Assembly: GCA_038087015.1 (NCBI GenBank)
Contig: JASBNA010000006.1
Location: 1,674,001 to 1,738,000 of the forward strand
Length of the DNA stretch: 64,000 nucleotides
Reading direction: 5' to 3'
Source of the DNA: Cerrena zonata
Taxonomy: Eukaryota; Basidiomycota; Agaricomycetes; Polyporales; Cerrenaceae
Under the pieces are notes generated by a model. The model was not told the DNA's origin and did no database searches. It saw only the letters and a list, made by a program, of their open reading frames with translations. Positions 46,533 through 59,138 of this stretch are shown here, in pieces (the stretch's first letter is position 1; each line of letters begins with the position of its first letter). A program made the translations under genes and the position numbers.

Positions 46533-48755
46533 ATGCGTCTGCATTCTCTCAGGCGACGATGTTACGCTACAATTGCAGAACGACCCCGCATTCCGCAGAC
46601 GGTCATTGAAAAGGTCGTCCAGAAATATGCGGTCGGACTCTCAGAAGACAAAGTTGTCAAAGCAGGGGACTATGTAATGATACGGCCACAACATGTCATG
46701 ACACACGATAATACTGGCCCAGTCATTTCAAAGTGAGTACTTCGAAATGTGTTGCGTCTCTCTGATGGAATGACCTTTGACAAAGCTTACCACAGGTTCA
46801 ATTCGATAGGTGCCACGAAGATTTTCAACCCTTCACAACCGGTGTTTACATTGGACCATGACGTACAAAATAAGACACCCAAGAATTTACAGAAATATGC
46901 TTCAATCGAAGCTTTCGCTCGGAAGCATGGGGTCAACTTCTACCCCGCAGGCAGGGGTATTGGACACCAGGTCCTCGTAGAGGAGGGCTATGCCTTTCCT
47001 CATACCCTTACCGTAGCCAGTGATAGCCATAGTAATATGTATGGTGGTGTCGGTTGTGTGGGCACACCAATCGTGCGTACGGATGGTGCAGCGTTGTGGG
47101 CTACTGGACAAACATGGTGGCAAGTCCCTCGGATGGTCAAGGTCGAACTCAAGGGTTCTCTGTCCCCTGGTGTCACCGGAAAGGATGTCATTGTAGCATT
47201 ATGTGGCTCATTCAACAACGATGAAGTCCTCAACGCAGCGATCGAGTTTACAGGCGATGCAGTCCCACAATTGTCTATTGACGAACGGTTAACGATTGCG
47301 AACATGACTACGGAATGGGGCGCTCTTGTTGGTGTGTTCCCCGTCGACGAGGTCACACTTCGATGGTATGAGTCCAGGTTGAAGAAGTTGGAATTGCGCA
47401 CATTCGCCTCTGCCTCCTCCTCGTCCATTCCTCCTCCGCCGGAACACCCTCGTATTAACCGACAGCGGTTAGACGCATTGCGAGCAAACATCCTGAGGTC
47501 AGACCCAGATGCTCAATACTCGTCACATCTTGTCCTCGATCTTTCGACTTTGGTACCCTACGTCTCCGGCCCTAACAGCGTCAAAGTTGCAAACCCACTT
47601 CCTGTCCTCGAGTCATCACACATCCCTATCAACAAAGCCTACTTGCTTAGTTGCACGAACGCTCGTACCTCTGACATTGCAGCTGCGGCTGCAGTTATCA
47701 AGGGTCACAAAGTCGCACCTGGCGTTGAATTCTATGTCGCCCCTGCCAGTACGGAGGTTCAATCCGAAGCTGAGCAAAGTGGGGACTGGGAGATTTTGTT
47801 GGCTGCTGGAGCTAAGCCCCTGCCTGCAGGATGTGGGCCTTGTATCGGTCTCGGTGTTGGTCTGTTGGAAGAAGGCGAAGTTGGCATCAGTGCGACAAAT
47901 AGAAATTACAAAGGTCGCATGGGACACCCTCAAGCTCAAGCATACCTTGCTAGTCCCGCCGTCGTCGCTGCCAGTGCGATAAAAGGATTTATCGCTGGTC
48001 CCGATTCTCTCGATCCCTCCCGTCTTCCGCCAGCTGGTCCTCCAACGTTCACCATCTCCACTCCAACCATCGCTTCTTCTACTTCGGTGTCTGCCGCGAA
48101 AGAATCTGCCCTCCCCGGTTTCCCCACAACATTCTCTGGTCCTTTACTCTTCGCACCTCAAGATAATCTCAACACCGACGGCATCTATCCTGGTAAATAT
48201 ACCTACCAAGATGACATCACACTCGAACGTCAAGCCGAAGTCGTCATGGAGAACTACGACCCTGCTTTTGCTTCTCTTGTCGCAGCACTTCGCAAAGACC
48301 TCCCTGAAACTCCTTCCGAGACTAAATCAGGTATCATCCTTGTCTCGGGATACAATTTCGGTACCGGGTCCTCGCGTGAACAAGCTGCCACAGCATTGAA
48401 ATCCGCTGGCGTCCCTCTCGTCATCGCTGGTTCCTTCGGTGACATTTTCAAGCGCAATGCGATCAACAACGGACTCGTTTGCGTCGAGTCTCCGGAACTT
48501 GTGGCTGACCTTACTACCGAGTACACCAAAGACGGTGCACGAGGCAAAGGAGGCAAGGAGGGAGAGTTGACGGTTGACAAAGGTATCTCGGTGGTCGTGA
48601 AGGCTGTTGATGGTGTTGTGGAGGTAACATGGCCAAATGACGACAAGAAGACTTACACTATTGGTAGCGTGGGTGCGAGTGTACAAGAGTTGTGGTTGTG
48701 TGGTGGTTTGGAGGGGTATGTGCTCAAGTCGATCAAGGAGCAACCTTCTGCATAA
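46533..48755 (+). CDS. LYS4: homoaconitase, mitochondrial
   Basis: [4Fe-4S] hydro-lyase of the fungal alpha-aminoadipate lysine pathway, converting homocitrate through homoaconitate to homoisocitrate. Exons 46533-46732 and 46796-48755 give 719 residues (yeast about 690). The basic N-terminus MRLHSLRRRCYATIAERP is a likely mitochondrial presequence. Aconitase-family motifs: HVMTHDNTGPVI, FTLDHDVQNK, TVASDSHSNMYGGVGCVGTP, cluster cysteines in LLSCTNARTSD and in GCGPCIGLG, NRNYKGRMGHP, and in the swivel domain FGTGSSREQAATALKSAG. Length and the lysine-type sequence distinguish it from aconitase. Frame intact throughout. Confidence 0.95.
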
Positions 48756-48938
48756 GTACCTTAGCTTAACTAGAATTAGTTGACCAAAAGTATGATCTCT
48801 TTGCGTGTATATATCGTCATAATTCCTTATCCCTAAAACTACACTGCTAATATTTAGAAGACACAATACGACGAAAACAGGTAGGAAGTACAGAATAATA
48901 ATCGGCTACAATGCACAGACAGATACTAACGAGAATAT

Positions 48939-51900
48939 CTAACGTAACCCAGCGGGATCAAAACCTCCTTGTTGAGGGCTATTATTTACATACGCAGAAA
49001 TATAATCAAACTCCTCGTCTTGAGGTCCTCCAGAATCCGCAAACCTTCGATGACCTCCTTCCTCGTTCCCAGCAGATGTCGATCTAGGTTGTTGCCAACC
49101 ATTGCCCTGGTCCGGAGCTCCGGCACCATAGGTTGGTGCAGAAGGTACTCGTTGCATGTTGACACCACCATCCCCAGGCGTCAGTCTCTGTGAAGGATAC
49201 GGAGAACCGGGTAATGTACGCTTCTTCACGGAAAGTGGACTGACATCCGCAGCCTCAGGTGTCGGATCGGAAGATTGACCACCCAACGAACCAGGGGAGC
49301 GAATTTGCCTTTTGAATGCAGCGGCAGATATCTTGGCCCCGGTACCGAAAGAAGAGGCAGATCCTGTCATTCCTGCCATATTGTAGATAGAACCTGATCC
49401 GGTTGGGTGTTCAGAAGGCGTGCGGTAGGGTGTACCGAAAGAGGAAGTAGATCTCTCTGGTAAGTTGATATTAGGTGGAGGCGGTAATGGGGCCTCGCTT
49501 GGTGGCGAGGCAGCTGCATTGGAGAAAGCAGGGCTAGTAGGTGTACTTCGGTCAGCGCGATCACGTTCACGTATATATTGCGGCTCGTTCCTTGGGCTTA
49601 GAGGACTCAATAGAGATTCGCGACGACTCGCTGGAGGAGGTGCCTGTGCATTGACATCCATTCTTGGAGCAGCATTGCGAGCAAATGGAGGGTGTGGAGG
49701 TTCGAGGGGTGATGGAGTACGGTCAATGGGAGGTGGTACTGGGTGAGGTGGAAGAGGGGAAGTAAACATCAATGCATCAAGTTCTCGAGAAACCTCACGA
49801 GCGGCTGCAACATTCAAGACTTTCTCCTCGTCCATATGACTTTCGTCGGCAGATGGTGAACTAGGGCGATATGAAGTAACTACAACAGGGGGAGATGCAG
49901 ACGGTGGAGGTGGGGACGCATGTATTTGGGATTCAGTCTGGGTTGGAGGAGGGGTAGTCACCTGAGGAGGACTCGTGACTGTGATATACAAACGCGTATG
50001 AGAAAGTGGGCGACGAAACAGAAATTGCAGACAACTCACCAGGTGGAATTGCGGAGTACTGTTGCTCGTCATGTTGTTGATGCTCTACTGCCCGTTTCGC
50101 CAACTCTGTATCAACATCTCGTACACTTCCGAATCGAACTCGTCGGTCTGCACGGTCGGGATGAGAAGAACTTTCTCGATCACTATCCTCCGGGTTTGAC
50201 ATATAAGCTAGCTGAACGTTGTCTTGATCCTCCTCTTCAAGCTTCCCAAGACCCTGAGGGGGAGCTACAGCAGGAGGTGCCGCGCTTGAACTACCCCCAG
50301 CTTCAGGTTCGGGAGTGTATACCGGGGGCGGGGGACTGTATGTGGTATCTCTGTTCCGATTCGCTTCCTGCGCCTTTGAATGCATAGCATCTGCCTGGGG
50401 AATATCGCCATGCAAATGGAGAGGTTGAGTAGGAGGAGCAGGAGGCGACGACCATTGCGAATCCAGAGCTGCAGCAATGCTAGAAGAAAATGATGAGTCG
50501 TTACGATGCAAATCGATAGAAGGTGGTCGTTCGTCCATCCTGGGACCGACGAGAGGAGACATGACAGGTGAGTGGGAAGACCCGGGTGGAGGTCTTCCTC
50601 CCCTGACAGGGAACGTAGCGAACCTGGCTGCTCGAGGACCTGCGGGGGCATCGATGGGAGAGGTGGGTTGAGACTCGTTACCTCTATTCGACATGTTATT
50701 CATGGAACTAGTACGTGGTGCATAAGGGCCTGGTGCGCTATATTGGCCAAACTCATTCATCTGCGGATTGGCCTCTCCAGGTCCTTGGTTCAAGTAGGGA
50801 CTGAGGCCGAAGTCTGACGATGTGGTCGGTGCAGGCACCGGCGGCAGCCCAGAAAACGAACCATACGCGTTGTTGTTTTGATTGGGATTCATGGACATAG
50901 CAATGTCCTGCGGTGACATGGGCATTGGTGGGGGATAGACAGAAGTGCCTACAACTTCGGCTGCACCTGTAAACTGCATTGATAATGGTCGTGACAGTTG
51001 GTGTGGCGATTGAGGTGGAAGATAAGGCGGTTGTTGCAGAGACGTAGCGTCAGATCCGGCGGGGGAAGGACCAGATCCCATAAACGAAGTCGTGGACATC
51101 TGGCCATGACCAGCTTCGATGGAGAAGGGGACTTCTGAAACCATGCGGTTGGCTTCAGCGACCAAATATTCGGTACGTGAGTGTCCATTGTAATAGGGTC
51201 GTGGAAGACCTGGCTGAGTTTGTGTAAAGGGGATTTCCTTTGATAATAAGCGAGACTTGAGTATATGCTGATTTTAGAGATCCCTTTGCATCACTCACCG
51301 CAATCACAAGTTTGCCAAATTCGCCTACGATCTAAGCGACACGCTTAATAAATATTCCTTCATATTGAGACAAATTCTTACCGCGCCCTTTTGGCAGCAC
51401 TCCTGCAACCCGCCAAACTTTAAACCAAGCCATTGTTTGACGGAGTAACGTTTGAAATCACCCAAGGTTGCCTCTTCGTTCATAATCTCGGTGTCCAGCC
51501 CTCGCATCTCATCTCGAAGTCGAGCGAGGATGTCAGTCTGGGATTGCATGTTCTTGTTATCTGGATTCATCTTGCTCAATTTCCTCTCTGCCGCATCTGC
51601 CTTCGATGCCACGGCCTTGCGGCGTCGCTTCAGCTCATCCAATTGCTCTTCGCGGGTTCGAATGGACTTCATCTGTTCACGGATTGCTTCCTCGTGACTT
51701 GCATACCGAGACAATGCAGATCCAAAGTGCAACAGCAAGGAGCCTGCGGCGGTTGAGATATCCTATACACCCCTCAATGCCTATGTCAGACAGATAAAGG
51801 AGCCGACTTACGCCAAGGTCATCTCCCTCTCCCGTTCCCCACTGTCTCAATGCCTCTGATGACCTTGCGACATCGGAGCTTAACTTCTGCAACCTATTCT

Positions 51901-52065
51901 ATGTCAAAAGACCGAAATCATTTTATTGAAGGACACATACGCAATGAGGACCGTTTTCTCGACGAGAATAAGCTCCTGAAGGGCGCGAAGGTCTTTATTC
52001 AAATTGCCTCCGATTGAAGGTATCGTGGAACTATGTGCGATCCTTGTGGTCGCACTCCTAAACAT
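48939..52065 (-). CDS. PIL1: Pil1/Lsp1-type eisosome BAR protein with long disordered tail
   Basis: Membrane-bending protein of eisosomes, the furrow-like plasma-membrane domains of fungi. Exons 51941-52065, 51812-51893, 51382-51762, 51299-51331, 50040-51237, 48939-49978 give 952 residues in consistent phase. Residues 1 to about 255 form the BAR-like part: LNKDLRALQELILVEKTVLI, KLSSDVARSSEALRQWGTGEG, a charged coiled coil (REQMKSIRTREEQLDELKRR), FKRYSVKQWLGLKFGGLQEC, VGEFGKLVIAEIP, YYNGHSRTEYLVAEANRMV. The remaining about 690 residues are Pro/Ser/Gln-rich and disordered, with basic and acidic patches. Yeast Pil1 is only about 340 residues, so the tail is an extension. Start chosen at MFRSATTRIAHSS, a basic N-terminus usual for the family. 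Confidence 0.85.
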
Positions 52066-52676
52066 TGTGAAGGCAAGGTGGTATTGTCTGTTTCAAGATG
52101 GGCGTGAGGTGTTAGGATTTAGTAAGGTCCTCAGTCGAGATCCAACGACCAGTGCACCCCAGTGGATGGTGAGGCTGTTCCGATTTGCTTTGCTTCCGGT
52201 TTGTTCCACTTAGCACCCTGGAGACTTTGCTGGTGCGTATTCAACGCTGAGTGGTCTCGGACGGTTTCAACAGAGACGGGTGGAGGTAAGAAGGAGATCC
52301 GCAGCATATCATACTAACCCAAGATGACTTCATGGAACTGTTAGACATATACAATGTTCCCACGGTTATTAAGATGTGTACCTAGCATATACTGATCACA
52401 TTTCAAGCAATACAACTTGCCACACCATGTGTCAGTCCGTCACTATGAACTTGAAATCACCCCCAAGCCGAGAGTCTTTATTCTATCAAATGGTTTGCAG
52501 TATTCACTGGCATTCACTCTTCCATAGCGACCAGCTATATGTGGATGATAAATAGTGTGATACAACAACCTATTTATAGTACAGTTCGTATGCCATCTCG
52601 CCGACAAAGATTCAAGTTGTACAGCTATTGACTCGGAGCGAAGAGAACACCTCACCAATACTAGTATCTACGAAAG
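52066..52676. other. intergenic, PIL1-type promoter side
   Basis: 611 bp between two minus-strand genes; contains the promoter of the eisosome gene and the 3' flank of the HET-domain gene. Nothing else supported. Confidence 0.4.
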
Positions 52677-54824
52677 CTATATCAGACGGACTCGATTTCG
52701 ACCTGATTTCAGTGCATTGACGCAATGTTCACTTTTGATTCTTTCCAGGAATTTCATAGGTATCCGCGTCACAGTCAACTTCCTGACATACGTACAGACT
52801 TCCCGAGGTATGTCACTCTCTTCGTTTATTTCCGCATTAACATCTATGAAGACAGCGATCCCGATGTCAATGACCTGCGGTGGCAATGAACGGAAAATAA
52901 CCGCATTGCAACTGTATTCGATGCTGGCGGAATATTCCGATGACGAAGGATCCATGAATGCGAAACATCTGTTGTTATTCGCGTCGCGAAGGTACCAATT
53001 TTGACCTTGTCTGAACGCCGCTGTCGCCTCTTTGAAAATAATGCACGAATAAGTGGCATGGAGACCATTGGGCGTGCACACAGCGTCATGGTCGCTGACA
53101 TCAAGTTGAAGACCTCCCCGAATCATTAAGGTGTCTGGAGCCCATCTAAACCCTTCTTTTGACAGTTTGTTTCCAGCCACGAACAATATATTGGATGGTA
53201 GATTCTTCAGTCGTAGCAGGAGCGTCATCATTCTTTCCTCTGGTGGTAAATCGACCAGTTCACCTGCATCGACATCCAACAGACTTGCAACAGCAAGAGT
53301 CTCGTCCTCCAGCCTGCTGGTGGTTCTCCACGACAAGGCTCGAGCGACGTCGCCGAAACCAAATCCTGGCCTTCCCAACCGAACATATCTAGGCAACTCT
53401 CTCCGTTTCAATAACCTGTTGACCTCTGCCGCTAGACTGTACTTGACTACGTCGGTTAGACCTTCGAGATCTGGCAAGAGCTCCACAATTTCAGCAATCC
53501 CATCAGAAAACTCGAAATAGAGCTTCCCCGCAAGGACAGCCTCTTGAAGCGTCCACAATCGTTGCATCCAACTAGATGTCACAATTCGGAGTAGTTTTAT
53601 CTCGAGAGGGGCTTGAGTGGAGCAGGACCGAACGCCAGCATCTAACACGAGGACTGCTGAAGCCTCCTCATATGTTTTGCCCATTAAGCCAATCGCACGC
53701 TTCCTTGTGGTCTTGTCTTTTGGTACGCAAAGCCCGTCCATCCAGAGAGTACCTCCGGGAACGAGACGACGAGTGATCTCTGCCAGTCTTCTCAACTGGC
53801 ATGTTGGAAGCCCTTCGTCTGTCGTACTTCCCAAACCGTCTGCCCAAACATGCGAAATCGCAACATAGGGAGTTTCGCTACCACTGGTACAGGTGAGTTC
53901 AAGAGTGGTAGAACAATCGTTTTCGAGGATGGTGATAACCGGTATCTGCCCTTTTTGCAGTGTCTCCATTACGGAGCCCAGGGGTGGTTTTGAGTAAGAA
54001 CAACTACACCCTTCCTTGATGTGGAGGTTCTTGTATGTGCTTGTATCAATTGTGTTCATCTGACAGGCAGTAGGTGCACATCGCCCATGCCCATCTCCTC
54101 CAGCATCGGAACGGACAAAGGGTTGTTGTGTACTGGCGTACCCTAGTCGACACACGTAGTGAGAGAGGATAGTAACAGTGAATGGACACCATCCTTCCGA
54201 AATCAGCTCTTTCTCGTATATGTCCGTCGCAGCGATGATGAAGGTCCAGTTCAATGTCCTGGTAGGCATAATAAGGAATCGGTTACTTGCTGTCGTAAGT
54301 GCTTCCCCGATAGTAGCAAGCATGAAGATGATACGTGCAATTTCCTCTGGAGGTAATCCCGCTTTGCGGAAAGGGCTGCTGCTCGGCGAATGGACCTCGA
54401 CTTCAAGATCCGCATGTGCTTTTTCGAGGGCAATACGAGCTCGAGAGAACCACGCATTATATCGTGAAGGGTCTGTATCGCGCAAAATCTGGCTACGATC
54501 GAGCCACTCTTGTATGATGGATGAAATGTACTGTGTGGTCATCACAACATGCCCTTCTTGACTCCGTTTGAGCAGGTATTCCTCTGGGACTCTCTGTTCG
54601 ATAATGCCCTCAATCAAGCCAAACGAGAGGTGACTCTGGTGGAGAGCAGCATATTCCAGCGATCCTACTTTTTTCAGGTCGCGTAGATCCTCCTTCGACC
54701 TCCGGGATTCCTTGTATTCTTGATAAGTACAGAGGGGAAATCCAACATGAGCTCCACCGAGCCATCTGGCTTCCTTCGCGAAAGGAGTGGAGGTTTTCGG
54801 ATTTGTTGGAACTTCGGGATACAT
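52677..54824 (-). CDS. HET-domain protein (heterokaryon incompatibility-like)
   Basis: Intronless frame of 715 residues. The HET domain lies at about residues 300-450: [87 protein letters not shown]. In fungi this domain is found in proteins that control non-self recognition and cell death after hyphal fusion, but many HET proteins have unknown roles. The N-terminal 290 residues contain two hydrophobic helices ([31 protein letters not shown]) and a Cys-rich stretch ([17 protein letters not shown]). A 9-nt upstream exon (Met at 54885, MPI) joined by a GTAAGC donor is an alternative start. The domain names the family; function here is not shown. Confidence 0.85.
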   Translation of the reverse strand: MYPEVPTNPKTSTPFAKEARWLGGAHVGFPLCTYQEYKESRRSKEDLRDLKKVGSLEYAALHQSHLSFGLIEGIIEQRVPEEYLLKRSQEGHVVMTTQYISSIIQEWLDRSQILRDTDPSRYNAWFSRARIALEKAHADLEVEVHSPSSSPFRKAGLPPEEIARIIFMLATIGEALTTASNRFLIMPTRTLNWTFIIAATDIYEKELISEGWCPFTVTILSHYVCRLGYASTQQPFVRSDAGGDGHGRCAPTACQMNTIDTSTYKNLHIKEGCSCSYSKPPLGSVMETLQKGQIPVITILENDCSTTLELTCTSGSETPYVAISHVWADGLGSTTDEGLPTCQLRRLAEITRRLVPGGTLWMDGLCVPKDKTTRKRAIGLMGKTYEEASAVLVLDAGVRSCSTQAPLEIKLLRIVTSSWMQRLWTLQEAVLAGKLYFEFSDGIAEIVELLPDLEGLTDVVKYSLAAEVNRLLKRRELPRYVRLGRPGFGFGDVARALSWRTTSRLEDETLAVASLLDVDAGELVDLPPEERMMTLLLRLKNLPSNILFVAGNKLSKEGFRWAPDTLMIRGGLQLDVSDHDAVCTPNGLHATYSCIIFKEATAAFRQGQNWYLRDANNNRCFAFMDPSSSEYSASIEYSCNAVIFRSLPPQVIDIGIAVFIDVNAEINEESDIPREVCTYVRKLTVTRIPMKFLERIKSEHCVNALKSGRNRVRLI

Positions 54825-55159
54825 CTATGTTGAGAGGCGATCTACCTGATGGATCTTGGTGATTCTTGAAGCTTACAATTGGCATATGAACGTGTCCGAT
54901 TTGAATATTGAGTTCATGCTGCTTCTACTAAGGGTCTTTACATCAATAATTCGCAAACGATCGCGGAAGTCCTGAATTGTGCTGTTTCGAGACGTAGTTC
55001 GGCTGCACCTGGATCCTATGAATGAAATTACAAAATAACACCTTTGTTTCTTACCATCACCAGTACTAAGATGGGCGGCTCGGCGATCTGTCTCTTGACA
55101 GGGGATCCTAAGGAGACGTTTCAACGCCTTGTACTTGTACCACGACCACCACGTATCAA
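54825..55159. other. intergenic between HET gene and F-box pseudogene
   Basis: 335 bp between divergent starts. No supported feature apart from the possible first HET exon near 54877-54885. Confidence 0.35.
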
Positions 55160-57375
55160 ATGAACTATACCATAGGTACTTTGCTGTCTTTTACAGTCCA
55201 TCTCACCCTATTATCTCGGCTCATGATTCACCAATATCATAGATCCAGACCCAGTCACTTGCATCAACCAAATTGAAGATGATATCGCAGGGCATAGGAG
55301 AAAGATAAACGAAGAACTGCTTGCAATATCTGCCAAGAGTCGCATACGCAATGGCCTTCTCCCAATATCCAAGCTCCTGCCAGAGCTTCTTGCAGAGATC
55401 TTCATAGTATTCGCCCGGAATCCTATGAGGTGGAATCCTGTCACCGGACCATACAGTTGGATTGCTGTGACTCACGTCTGCTCATATTGGCGTGAGATTG
55501 CTCTTAACACTCCTAGGTTGTGGAGTTATATCTTCCTCGGCCTCCCGAAAACGGTCAACCTGTTCCTTGAACGATCCCGTCAAGCCCCCTTAACCATCTT
55601 GCCGTGGATCACCACTGCTCACAGACATGTACCCTACGGCAGTGGGATATTCCATAACATGACAGCCGTCCGTCAACGCGAGATCTATGAGACTAATCCT
55701 AGGCGCAATCACATCGTATCCAGTCACTGGAAACGGAACTCGTTGACAGGGTCCTCGAACGTGTTTTTGGCGTTTTTGCAGAGACAGGCTTCAAAGCACC
55801 CTATCCTGACTACCCTCAAACTTAAATCCCGCGGGGAGTCGAGACGCGACGGATTTCCCAATATCCTTCCGCGAGACTATCACTTGCCGAAACTTACTCA
55901 TGTTGAGATTCGAGGATATCCTATCCCATGGGAATTCCTACTCCTTCACACCAATCTTACTTCCCTCGTGGTCCATCATTCCTGTTTCTGCTCCTCATCA
56001 GTGTTTCCAAGCCCTCCGTTTTGCGTGAAGGACCTTCTGGTCTGCCTTTCGCAAATGCCCCGATTGCAGTCATTGGACGTGAATGCAGATCGTTGTAGTG
56101 GCCAATGCGAATCACTGACTCCCCCTATAGGCAGCATGCCCATTGCCGACCTTCCTTGTTTGAAGGATGTCTTTATGCATGTCGATGCAGCAGCAGTGGA
56201 GGCTTTCGTGACGCATGCTAATTTCCCGCCTTCGACACGTCTGTCATTCGAGACCATGATGCGACATAATCTCCCTCACCAGGCTGTTGATCAGGGCCCC
56301 TGTTTCTCTTCCATAGTGCTGAACTCCATTGGATTTCCTTCCAGAGCCAAGATTGATGCTGGTATACCGATCACTGGCTTATCAATTATATTCCGCTCGC
56401 TTCCGCCGCACTATCCAGACCCTGACACTGGCATCGGGTGGGAAGCTCCCGGGTCATGGGTTACTGATCCTTTATGTCAAATATCCATTCAAACTCACCA
56501 ATGCGAGTTCCTCAAGGAGGGTACTCACGCAGGCTCTTTCTCATCTCGAGATCCTCTGCCCTATCACTTTTCGTTCGGATTCAGCGCCGTTCGGTCTCCA
56601 CATGCGGCAATACTTCTCAACAAGATGCTCACACAATTGCCTTTGTCAGATCTCGTGTATCTTAACGTCAGTGGAACAGGCTGTGAGTTAGGGGCCGATT
56701 GGTCCTGACTTGAGCATAGTTCTAACAGAGCTCATACAACGGTGCTCTGACTCGCGTTTAGAATACCTGCGGCTGAGTGGATCTGCCGGCGATGTTCTAC
56801 CCAGCCTCCTGACTTCTTTCGCTGAGTCGGGGCGTTTGAAGGACAACGAGAGAAGTCTATTCAGTCATGTTCGGACATTGATCCTTCACGAGATTAGTGG
56901 CGGGCCCCGATGGTATAATCCGGAGGATGATGCGTGGGATGGCACACGACTGAATCATTTGTGTACCGCTATCCGGTCTCAAGTACCACTATACAAGTGG
57001 AGTTGTGGACCGTTTTCAACACTTATTCTAGAGTGTGCCCAGGAGACACCTGACTGGCTTCAAGAACTTGTTGAATCATTCAGCGAGCTATTCGACCAGG
57101 AGGATCGATTTACTAGGGAACCCCACCCCGAACCCTATATCAACTCTCGTCCCCTATCACCGTCACTCGCTTCTCCATACGCAGCGCTCCAAGATATCGT
57201 GCCAGATGACAATCCTGACCTTGATTTAGACTACAACGGCTGGGGTTCGCCTACACCGGGGACCCCTCCCTTTGCACCTCCTCGTGAGGGTGATTGGACG
57301 GATCATGTGAGATATGGTCGAGTAACATTTGACTTCAAAGGGAATGGTGGGCTGAAGATCGTGCAGTATATTTAG
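55160..57375 (+). pseudogene. F-box/leucine-rich protein, copy 4, multiply frameshifted
   Basis: Exon 1 55160-55175 (16 nt, MNYTI), intron 55176-55242, then 55243-57375. Coiled segment, F-box LLPISKLLPELLAEIFIVFA, HVCSYWREIALNTPRLWSYIFLGLP and leucine-rich repeats align with copy 3. The frame changes at least four times relative to copy 3: between about 55640 and 55672, at 55706 (extra C; LILG joins ESHR-like HRIQSL), around 55790-55803, and near 56690 (the frame stops at 56708 while IGPDLSIVLTELIQRC continues in another). The end GRVTFDFKGNGGLKIV is preserved. With this many shifts decay is more likely than base-calling error. Part of the message could still be translated from 55425 to 56708. 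Confidence 0.85.
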
Positions 57376-57760
57376 GTTTCAATGTTGTCTTCGTGTTGGA
57401 TTGTTTGGGTTAACTAGGAGGCTGAATTTACTTTGCCATCTATAAAGGCATGTAACTGCCAGTGTATTATATCAGACGTCCATTAAGGTCTTTCAATTGC
57501 AACTAGTATGGAACGTTGAGCGTGGATTGTCGTATATGTAATCACATTTATGCCGTAAAAGTCTGCAATCTTGGGATCTACGCTCATCCAGACCTACTGC
57601 TCCATGATAAGAATGATCTGGATTCGTCTATGCCGACCTTATCTTCCCCTATTCCGAGTATAACTTTCGCTCACAAGGCACCGAGGTCGTCTTAACTTTG
57701 TTCTTATTCCACCAACCACTGTGTACTACTGCGATCCAGACGCATATAGCTTGCTTTATC
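57376..57760. other. intergenic, uricase promoter
   Basis: 385 bp between the F-box pseudogene and uricase; holds the uricase promoter. No clear TATA or repeat. Confidence 0.4.
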
Positions 57761-59138
57761 ATGTCTTCCACTACCCAGGCCACCCAAACTGTCGACGGAC
57801 ATCTTGCTCACGCCCGATATGGCAAAGATAAAGTTAGAGTCTTCAGGATCGTTCGTGAGGGAAAGTGGCACCACGTCGTTGAATACAACGTCTGTGCCTT
57901 GGTGGAGGGTGATATAGAAACGAGGTATGCTCCATACAATCTCAGCATCTTCCAGTCTCACAAACAAATCTTGTTTCCAGTTACACCGAGGCGGATAACT
58001 CTGTGGTAGTCGCCACGGATTCCAGTAAGTCTAATTAGATCTTGACATCATTTGTAGAACCTGAAGGTGATTTTCAAAATAGTCAAGAACATTACATATT
58101 GTACGTCCCCGATCAGTACTTAAATCCTCACAAAATATTGACCCCTTTCAGATTTGGCAAAGACCTCCCCGCATATTCTCCACCCTGAACGATTCGCTCT
58201 TCATCTCGGAACCTTCCTCCTTTCCAAATATGCTCACCTTCATAAGGCGTTTATTACCGTCGAGAAATTGCGCTGGCAGAGGATTCAGGTGGACGACAAA
58301 CCTCACCCACACTCGTTCGTCAGAGATGGAGAAGATAAACGCGTAGTCAATGTTGAAGTACGCACCCCCTCCCCCACCTGAACAGCAATGAAAATAAAAT
58401 GTTATTACAGATTGACGCAACTCAAGGAAAGGACAAGCTGACTGCCAAAGTCACCTCCGGGGTAGTCGATCTTCTCGGTGGGTCCTTCCAATACCCCTTG
58501 TGTTCCAATAACTACTGAATCATTCACTCCATAAACAGTCTTGAAGTCTACTGGTTCCGCATTCGAAAACTTTGTGCGAGATGAATTCACAACCCTTGCA
58601 GAAGTGAACGACCGGATCTTTAGTACTTCTATCGATCTCAAATACGTGTTTGATCCTATTCCTGTCAGCCTTTCTCTGTTCGAAGCTCCCTTACCAGGCA
58701 CGCCAGGTGGCCCCAACGCTATTTTTGCTGCTGGTAAGCCATCTTATGGGAGCCTACGAGTCCGATTGGATACTGATACCTCGTAATAGGTAAAGATGCC
58801 CAATTGAGCGATGAAGGAATTACGACTGCTAAGAAGTCGGCGGTGCTTGGGATGGTGAGACGGTTGCTGACGATGCCAGGAAAGTAACCTTGGAAGTCTT
58901 CGCCGTTGATGAAAGCGCAAGCGTGCAGGTGTGTCTTATAGCGTATACACTCAAAATTTCACCCTCCTCCCAGATGAATTGACTTCTATTTTTCTTCTTC
59001 TCCACAGGCCACGTTGTACAAGATGGCCCAGCAAATTTTGACCTCGCACAAGCACCTCCAGAGTGTTTCCTACGCACTTCCCAACAAGCACTATGTGCCT
59101 GTTGACATGCGTTATGTTGGTGTTGAGAACATGAAACC
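57761..59138 (+). CDS. uricase (urate oxidase), 3' end unresolved
   Basis: Cofactor-free peroxisomal enzyme oxidising urate to 5-hydroxyisourate in purine breakdown. Exons read: 57761-57924, 57981-58024, 58083-58100 (18 nt), 58152-58357, 58411-58477, 58539-58733, then 58831-58928 (or from 58790) and 59008-59138. Motifs: HARYGKDKVRVFRI, YTEADNSVVVATDSIKN, HPHSFVRDGEDKR, VLKSTGSAFENFVRDEFTTL, DESASVQATLYKMAQQIL, YALPNKHYVPVDMRY. With the strong acceptor at 58789 the frame breaks after ITTAKKS; with an AAG acceptor at 58830 it stays open as EVGGAWDGETVADDARK, which fits the family better. After NMKP I cannot find the last exon with the usual EVF.P..PSG motif or a C-terminal SKL-type peroxisome signal. 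Confidence 0.85.

Noticed and set aside
58790..58850. Frameshift mutation in uricase
   Set aside because: The frame break appears only with the TAG acceptor at 58789; an AAG acceptor at 58830 gives an open, family-like reading, so a mutation is not needed.
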